From Luteibacter sp. Sphag1AF (lineage in GTDB: Bacteria; Pseudomonadota; Gammaproteobacteria; Xanthomonadales; Rhodanobacteraceae): a stretch of DNA of 64,000 nt. The translations under genes were made by a program, and so were the position numbers. The stretch lies in assembly GCF_014192715.1 (NCBI RefSeq), contig NZ_JACHYH010000005.1, positions 124,001 through 188,000 of the forward strand. The letters are read 5' to 3'. The first letter of the stretch is position 1, and each line of letters begins with the position of its first letter. This document shows, one piece after another, positions 58,702-64,000 of the stretch. The notes under the pieces are model-generated. The model did no database searches and was not told the origin of the DNA. It worked only from the letters and a program-made list of their open reading frames with translations.

Positions 58702-60399
58702 ATGGACCCCGAGCCGGCAGACGCCCAATGGATCGCGTGGTTTGATAGCGGCCAATTGACGGCCCATCTGAAATTCGATGATAGCGACGTTGCCGGCCTG
58801 GCCCGTCTGCACAACGAAGGACGCCTGGACCTCTTGTCACTGGTCGACACCGGACAGGTGCAGGCGCTCGATGATATGCGCTTCTTCGAGGTGGCCGGCG
58901 TATTGGAGCGGTTGCTGCCAGACCTCGAGGCGAGCGCGGAGCGCCTCATGACGGTGGTCGCGGCGTTGGTTCAGCGCGGCGGTGCGGACTTGGCATCAAA
59001 CACGCCCAACACGGCGTTGCGCGCCTGGTTCGCCCGACGTCCGGCCGAGGCGCGGCGCGTGATCGCCCAAGCGGCGCAGGGCCATGAATCCTCGACACAT
59101 CATCTGACGTTTGCCCTCGAGGCACTCGAAGACGCCGCGCAGGCGCGGGTGCTAACGGCCACGCGCACTGGCGCCTGCCGGATCGGCGCGCTCACGGCGC
59201 TGTCGCGGATCGTCGATTCCCCCGACGGGTATAGGGCGTCGCTGGAAGTCCTTGCCGAGCTCGACTGCGCGGCCGAGGGCGCAGACCTCGCCGTCGAGCA
59301 ACAAGCGTTCATCACAGCCGCCAGCATCCACGCCCGCGCGACGCCGGCGGTAGCGGCGACGGCCGTCGCGACATTGGAGGCGCTTCTGCGTCGTTATCCT
59401 CAGAGCTTGGCTGCGGCCGTCGTGTACGCCTTGTGGAGCCAACCGACCTTGCTGGATACGCCGCTCTTTCCTCACCTTTTGGAGGTCGCCGCTACCGCGG
59501 ACGCGAGCCACGCGGGGGTGGTCCGGCAATTGGACGAGGTCGCCCGGCGACTGGTTGCCGCCGGGCGCGCAAAGGACGCTGCGGACCTAGTAGGCACCAT
59601 GATAGTTGGTAGCGGGGGGACGCTCAGCGGTCGGGCATTCAAGAGCTTCATGCACGCGACGCTGGCTGTGCCGCCCAATGAGCTCGGGCAGCTGGCGATA
59701 AACTGGCTCCTTAGCGAGGATGCGGCGCTTTGCGAGATGCTGCACGAGATGCTGGGACAAGGCGAGCTGGAGGGGCGTCCGCTGGCAATCGACGCTGACG
59801 CGTTCCCTCAATCGTACGAGGAGCTGATGTTTCTGTGCGGCAAGGCGGCGGGGTGGCTGATGTTCGTCCCGGTGTCGGCCACGTCAGTATTATGTGCGGC
59901 CGTGCGCGCGACCGACGGCACGCAGCGTGAGGAAATCGGGCAGCTGTTGACCGACTTGCTCTTCGACAATTACCACTGCGCGAGCGAATATGCACAGACG
60001 TTGGTGGACGCCGAACCACCCTGGGCATGCTTGCAACCTTTTCTCGAGACGTCCCGAGCGTATCTCGATCGCTGGAAGGAAATTCCGGCGATTCCCGAAC
60101 TCGCTCCGTCGGACGAGCACCGGCGCGTCCAACACCTCAAGCGCACCGATGAAATGCGCGAGGTGCACAAGAGCGCCCACGAACAGTCTTTATTCGCCTC
60201 GCTCTTCAAGCGAGCGGTGATCCTCCACGGGTCAGGCATGGCGATGATGCTGCGCGACGCCGACGGCAGCAGCCGACGCATGGACACGCCGATGGGAAGC
60301 TTTAGCGTATCGAAGGAGATCCCGCGTCAACTAGCCATCGATCCCATTGGTTTTGACCTAACTCTACGGACACTCCGAGTGGGGAAGCGGCCTGCATGA
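58702..60399 (+). CDS. Helical-repeat-like protein of unknown function (565 aa)
   Basis: Not recognised. A 565-aa soluble protein, Ala/Leu-rich, in which most of residues 40-420 fall into short amphipathic helices separated by small turns, suggesting a HEAT/ARM-like solenoid. No NTPase, nuclease or membrane motif is seen. A C-terminal segment (SLFASLFKRAVILHGSGMAMMLRDADGSSRRMDTP shortened to AVILHGSGMAMML) may be a small beta domain. AAGGAAG precedes the ATG, and its stop overlaps the next start by 4 bp (ATGA), so the two products are made together. Role as sensor or scaffold for the nuclease-like partner is inference. Confidence 0.72.
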   Translation: MDPEPADAQWIAWFDSGQLTAHLKFDDSDVAGLARLHNEGRLDLLSLVDTGQVQALDDMRFFEVAGVLERLLPDLEASAERLMTVVAALVQRGGADLASNTPNTALRAWFARRPAEARRVIAQAAQGHESSTHHLTFALEALEDAAQARVLTATRTGACRIGALTALSRIVDSPDGYRASLEVLAELDCAAEGADLAVEQQAFITAASIHARATPAVAATAVATLEALLRRYPQSLAAAVVYALWSQPTLLDTPLFPHLLEVAATADASHAGVVRQLDEVARRLVAAGRAKDAADLVGTMIVGSGGTLSGRAFKSFMHATLAVPPNELGQLAINWLLSEDAALCEMLHEMLGQGELEGRPLAIDADAFPQSYEELMFLCGKAAGWLMFVPVSATSVLCAAVRATDGTQREEIGQLLTDLLFDNYHCASEYAQTLVDAEPPWACLQPFLETSRAYLDRWKEIPAIPELAPSDEHRRVQHLKRTDEMREVHKSAHEQSLFASLFKRAVILHGSGMAMMLRDADGSSRRMDTPMGSFSVSKEIPRQLAIDPIGFDLTLRTLRVGKRPA

Positions 60400-62126
60400 A
60401 ACTCTTATTGCGCGAGTACGTGGCGGCATTGAAGGAACGCGGGGAGCTGGATGCCATTCTGCCGGACCTTTTGTCCGAACTGGGTTACAACGTGTTCTCG
60501 TTTCCCAAGCGCGGGACGGCGCAGCGCGGTGTAGACATCGGCGCTGAGCGGGCGGACGAAGACGGCATTCGGAAGGTCTATCTGTTTACCCTGAAACAGG
60601 GCGACCTGACCCGACAGGATTGGGATGGTAGCCCTCAAGCGGTTCGCCCCTCGTTGAACGAAATCCTGGATACCTATATTCCGAACCGGCTGCCACCCCA
60701 TCTTCGCGGTCTTCCTATCATGATTTGCCTGGTCTTCGGCGGCAACGTGCGCGAACAAGTCAGGGAACAGCTGACGTCATTTACGACCAAGCATTCCACT
60801 GACCGGATTTCCTTTGTGGAATGGAACGGCGATTACCTTTCCGGACTGTTACTCACGGGGTTACTACGTGAAGAGCTCTTACCAGCCTCAATGAGGAGCG
60901 TCTTCCAGAAAGCGGTTGCCCTGGTCGACGAGCCGCACGCCTCGATTGTGCACTTCCGGCAGTTGGCCACCGCGCTGCACGAGGCTGCCAACGCCGATGC
61001 AAAGGTACGTGTTCGCTCGGCTCGACAACTGAACATCTGCCTGTGGGTGTTGTACGTCTGGGCCCGTGAAGCAGGCAACCTAGAGGCGGCCTTTCTGGGA
61101 AGCGAGATCGTCGTGTTGGCGATATGGGACTTGATGCGATTGCATATCGGTGCGCAGGACAAGACAGCGGAAGATATGTCGCGCGTCGTTTCCGAGGTAA
61201 TTAGCCTACACATCACGATCCTCGGTAGCCTGGTCGACGAGAAGATCATGCCGCATGTCGCAATTCGGCACGGCCTGACAAGCGCGGTCCCCTCGCATCG
61301 TGCGATCGACAAGAACTTAGCGCTCTTCGACATGCTCGGGCGAATCGCCCTTGCGGGGATCTGGCTCGACTGGCTTCGGCAACGCGATATTGATATCGAC
61401 AAGGATGCGTTGTACCAAGCGAGTCGCGCCTACCTGCGCGGCGGCGTTGCATTGATCGAAAACAACCCGGTGCTCCTTTTGCCCGCTACGGATCATCAGG
61501 CAACCGATATCGCCCTTTTTCTCATGCTGTGGCTGACCAGTGCCACGGCGATCGCCGGCAGTCAAGCCTGGTTGGTCATGATCGTGGAGCGACTCGAGTA
61601 CACGCTTCACACGCACGGCCAGTACCCGTGCACGACGTCGGACTATCGAGACCTTGCCGAGCATCCACGGCACCGCTCCGATGCCTACCTCGAAGAAATG
61701 ACCAGCGCGAGCACCTTGGTTCCCCTGGTCGCCGCATGGCTGGCAGGGCTCAAAGACCAGCAGGGCTTCGACCAACTGGCCAAAGTGGTTCGTGAGAAGT
61801 TGCAGCATTGCACGCTGCAGTTTTGGCTACCCGACAGCGATACCGACGCCAACTTATTTCATCCGCGTAAACAACACGGCCGTGCCTTGTGTGGCCTGTC
61901 GCTGGACGAAGGGGCCAACGCTTTCTTGGACATGGTAAAGGCGGCATGCCACGAGGACCACGGTTTCAATGGTCTTTCGGCTATGCAGACGGGGTACTGG
62001 CCAATACTGCTTCTGGCCTGTCGTCATCATCGGTTGCCCCTGCCGCCGCATTTGTGGCTACCGGCATTTAGGGAGCGGGGTGAGCCGGGACCATCGGAAG
62101 GGTCGCCATCGGAACAGCCCGAATAG
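60396..62126 (+). CDS. Protein with restriction-endonuclease-like N-terminus (576 aa), function unknown
   Basis: Residues ~15-150 look like a PD-(D/E)xK fold of the Mrr type: LPDLLSELGYNVFSFPKRGTAQRGVDIGAE gives the small-residue turn with Asp47, and VYLFTLKQGDL gives Lys67; the acidic/Gln residue normally two before the Lys is Thr65, so the site is atypical. Residues ~160-560 are a helical region with no recognised motif (ARQLNICLWVLYVWARE, IALAGIWLDWL, LLPATDHQATDIALFLMLWL). Translationally coupled to the 565-aa gene. Such nuclease-plus-helical proteins are common in anti-phage systems, but no known system with this pair comes to mind. Confidence 0.72.
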   Translation: MKLLLREYVAALKERGELDAILPDLLSELGYNVFSFPKRGTAQRGVDIGAERADEDGIRKVYLFTLKQGDLTRQDWDGSPQAVRPSLNEILDTYIPNRLPPHLRGLPIMICLVFGGNVREQVREQLTSFTTKHSTDRISFVEWNGDYLSGLLLTGLLREELLPASMRSVFQKAVALVDEPHASIVHFRQLATALHEAANADAKVRVRSARQLNICLWVLYVWAREAGNLEAAFLGSEIVVLAIWDLMRLHIGAQDKTAEDMSRVVSEVISLHITILGSLVDEKIMPHVAIRHGLTSAVPSHRAIDKNLALFDMLGRIALAGIWLDWLRQRDIDIDKDALYQASRAYLRGGVALIENNPVLLLPATDHQATDIALFLMLWLTSATAIAGSQAWLVMIVERLEYTLHTHGQYPCTTSDYRDLAEHPRHRSDAYLEEMTSASTLVPLVAAWLAGLKDQQGFDQLAKVVREKLQHCTLQFWLPDSDTDANLFHPRKQHGRALCGLSLDEGANAFLDMVKAACHEDHGFNGLSAMQTGYWPILLLACRHHRLPLPPHLWLPAFRERGEPGPSEGSPSEQPE

Positions 62127-62262
62127 TTCAGATGCCTCAGCGAAGGCCCCGGACAAAGTGCCGGACGCTCAACATTAAGCGCGCGGGATGGACGGGCGGC
62201 CGCTCCAGCTATCGCGATCAAACTGCGCTGCCGTAAGATCACTAAGTGGGAGATCAGCCGCG

Positions 62263-64000
62263 ATGGAAGCAAATGGCATGACGGAGATGTCCGTGTATGT
62301 CGACGAGGCCATCGAGCATGCCTCGGAACGCGACGTGCTGGCTGCGCTGGTCGACTCCCTTTTGTACGCGGGCACGGGGGCGTCGATCTTTGCCAATTTC
62401 CACATCGGGGGTCGTCAGATGGATTGTCTCATCGCCACGGACGCGCTGACGCTGGTTGTGGAAGCGAAACATTTCTCGCGCCGGGTGCGCGGGAAGGTGA
62501 ATGGACTCTGGCAGATGCGTGCGGCGGGAAGCGTTTGGAAACACGTTGGCAACTCCTACCTGCAGCACTTGGCGCGAAGTACGCGTTAAGGGACGTGCTG
62601 GGGGCCCGTTATGGCGACACGAGCGGCTATCCGTATGCGTGTGTTGCCGTCGCTCCGGGGCTGCCGGCGGGATCGGATGTCCCGCCGTCTGACCACAAAG
62701 TCTCCGTCGTTGACCTGGACAACTTAATGTCCGTCGTCACCCAGGCCTCCAGCTTGCGACTCTCCCGAGCGCAATGGGCCGACTTTGCGCGGCACCTGGG
62801 TCTGCGACAAGTCCGAACGCTGACGCTTGGCGTTCAGCCTGTGCATAAGGGATCTGGAGCGCCTGGCAGAGACACATCGCATCCCCGGAGACCTTCTTGG
62901 TCGGATCTTTACTTCCCTACTCGTGGTGAGGCGGTCAGACCACGTCAGCTTCGTGCACGAACTCATATTCTCGGCATTTGCTGCCGAATCGATTGTGCGG
63001 CGGAGCAAGGACGACCTCGAGATTGTCCTTCGGGCCCTATGCGCGCCCAAATATCAGAATGCACGCGCGCTTATCCTGGGTGCCTACGATGACGAACGAT
63101 TCGTTACCAGGCTGCTCGCCCACGCGACAGACACGGACCTCTTAATTTCTGCAGCTAATGGTGAATGCGGGCGTCCTGCGTGCGACTAGACAATAGCCCG
63201 TTGCGATCAGATTTTTGAGAAAATGACGTCCGAAGCGGCAACGGTCAGGTTCTCGTTGGAAGCCGGATCGTGGAATGGTGCGGGCGTCACCGAGACTAGC
63301 GTCTTCGAATGGACGCCGTCGGAAGTAGCGCTCATGACAACGATCTCCGACCGCGTGTGGCGTGGGTTTTATATCGATCGCGTCATGGATGTCATCGGCG
63401 TCATGGACTAGTCACTAAGCCGGGGCTTTCACACACTAAAAGACGAGGCGCGAAGCAAGAACATTGGCCTGCGCAGCGGCTTGTTTGCGGATGCTTACAT
63501 CATGCGGGGCAGGGCAGGGATTTCGAACCTGATGGCTTGCATCGCGAACAATATTCCCGCGTTTCGCACTGATAGATCCAATTTCACGGGCAGGGCTGAG
63601 TGGGAGCGCGCTCAGATGCCTGGGCAAGTCTACTTTCTGCTTACCTTAGTGAGATTCGCAGAAGATAAGGAGGCTGCTCTCCCGAATGTTCTCTCGCGAC
63701 TGCGTGAGCCGTGGAAGTATCAGGCCTATCACCTACAGCTCGCGCTCTTAGATTTCGTTCACTTCATTCGCTTGTCCGATGACACCGCGCGGCAGGACTT
63801 AATCGTGGCCTTGGAAGCGTTACTGCCAGGCGTCAGTCCCTTACTAGCCAGCATGGTGTTCGAATCGCTCGAACACTTGGGCGCCTTAGAAGATGAGATT
63901 AGCCAGCACATCGCTACCGTTCGAGCCGAGTTGCGGGATGTTCTTACCGACATCGTGAGCTCAGACACATGTGGGAGGGCTCGGAGCTTGTATGTCGGCC
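62263..64000 (+). pseudogene. Decayed NERD-domain gene with STAND-like C-terminus, 3' partial
   Basis: The NERD nuclease-related domain starts at ATG 62263: VYVDEAIEHASERDVL, ANFHIGGRQMDCLI (Asp) and LVVEAKHF (E-x-K). At about 62565 a 1-bp loss shifts the frame; the next part (ALGAKYALRDVLG ... DFARHLGL) completes the NERD fold. Near 62815-62830 the frame returns to the first one and the sequence jumps to VSFVHELIFSAFAAES and LISAANGECG, typical of the end of a STAND/NACHT ATPase, with no NTPase core between: an internal deletion is likely. Two in-frame TAG codons follow (63187-63189, 63409-63411); beyond them the frame stays open to the window end (~195 codons of helical sequence). Confidence 0.65.

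Noticed and set aside
63187-63411. Amber readthrough or pyrrolysine-type recoding of two TAG codons
   Set aside because: The same gene has at least one upstream indel and an apparent internal deletion, so decay is simpler; no downstream recoding element seen.
63510-63545. tRNA-like TTCGAA sequence near the right edge
   Set aside because: GGATTTCGAACCTG resembles a T-loop but no acceptor, D or anticodon stems fold around it, and it lies in coding-like sequence.
1-64000. CRISPR array or Cas genes serving the TniQ module
   Set aside because: No regularly spaced direct repeats and no Cas-like protein in any frame, so RNA-guided transposition is not supported within the window.

Overview
The window is GC-rich DNA from a gammaproteobacterium. 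Gene content (a large T6SS operon, EHN-type epoxide hydrolase, P460 cytochrome, abundant histidine kinases, TonB receptor) suggests Xanthomonadales, perhaps a Luteibacter/Dyella-like member of the Rhodanobacteraceae. That placement is inference; there is no rRNA or tRNA in the window to test it.

Layout of the chromosomal part. 1-6.4 kb holds the end of a GGDEF-like/histidine-kinase fusion, a TetR regulator and a DJ-1/PfpI protein that share a 15-bp operator, a LytS/LytR-type two-component pair, a secreted trypsin-like protease, and an ArsR/SRPBCC pair with a palindrome over the ArsR start codon. 6.6-28.1 kb is a near-complete type VI secretion cluster: tssB-tssC-hcp-tssE-tssF-tssG-tssH-orf219-vgrG-orf181-tagH-tssK-tssL(OmpA)-tssM-ppkA on the plus strand, with lysR-tssA converging from the other side. 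No TssJ lipoprotein, PP2C phosphatase, TagF, PAAR protein or obvious effector is visible. 29.5-34.8 kb is a minus-strand redox and detoxification block (cytochrome P460, alpha/beta hydrolase, TlpA-like lipoprotein, CcdA, Ohr, epoxide hydrolase). 35.4-41 kb holds a PAS/GAF-rich hybrid-less kinase with two response regulators and a secreted HExxH protein.

At about 41.47 kb a zinc alcohol dehydrogenase gene stops in mid-reading frame and runs straight into a 5'-truncated NRPS-type double thioesterase. From here to the right edge the DNA looks like accessory, mosaic sequence: thioesterase remnant, TonB-dependent receptor, small membrane proteins, a frameshifted DUF6896-like gene, a Tn7-like tnsA-tnsB-tnsC-tniQ module with repeat sites outside tnsA, and then likely cargo: SseB-like protein, Xre repressor at a long palindromic divergent promoter, tyrosine recombinase, and a KfrA-like coiled-coil regulator followed by two tightly linked genes of unknown type (a helical-repeat-like 565-aa protein and a 576-aa protein with a restriction-endonuclease-like N-terminus). 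The window ends inside a decayed NERD-domain gene whose C-terminal part looks like a STAND/NACHT-type helical domain.

The best candidate for an undescribed system is the KfrA-like/565-aa/576-aa operon (57.5-62.1 kb) in Tn7-like cargo next to a NERD gene. It is compatible with anti-phage or anti-plasmid defence, but nothing here proves it. A possible small minus-strand RNA next to tnsA (48.23-48.31 kb) is the second most interesting signal. All family calls are from reading protein sequence by eye, without database searches.
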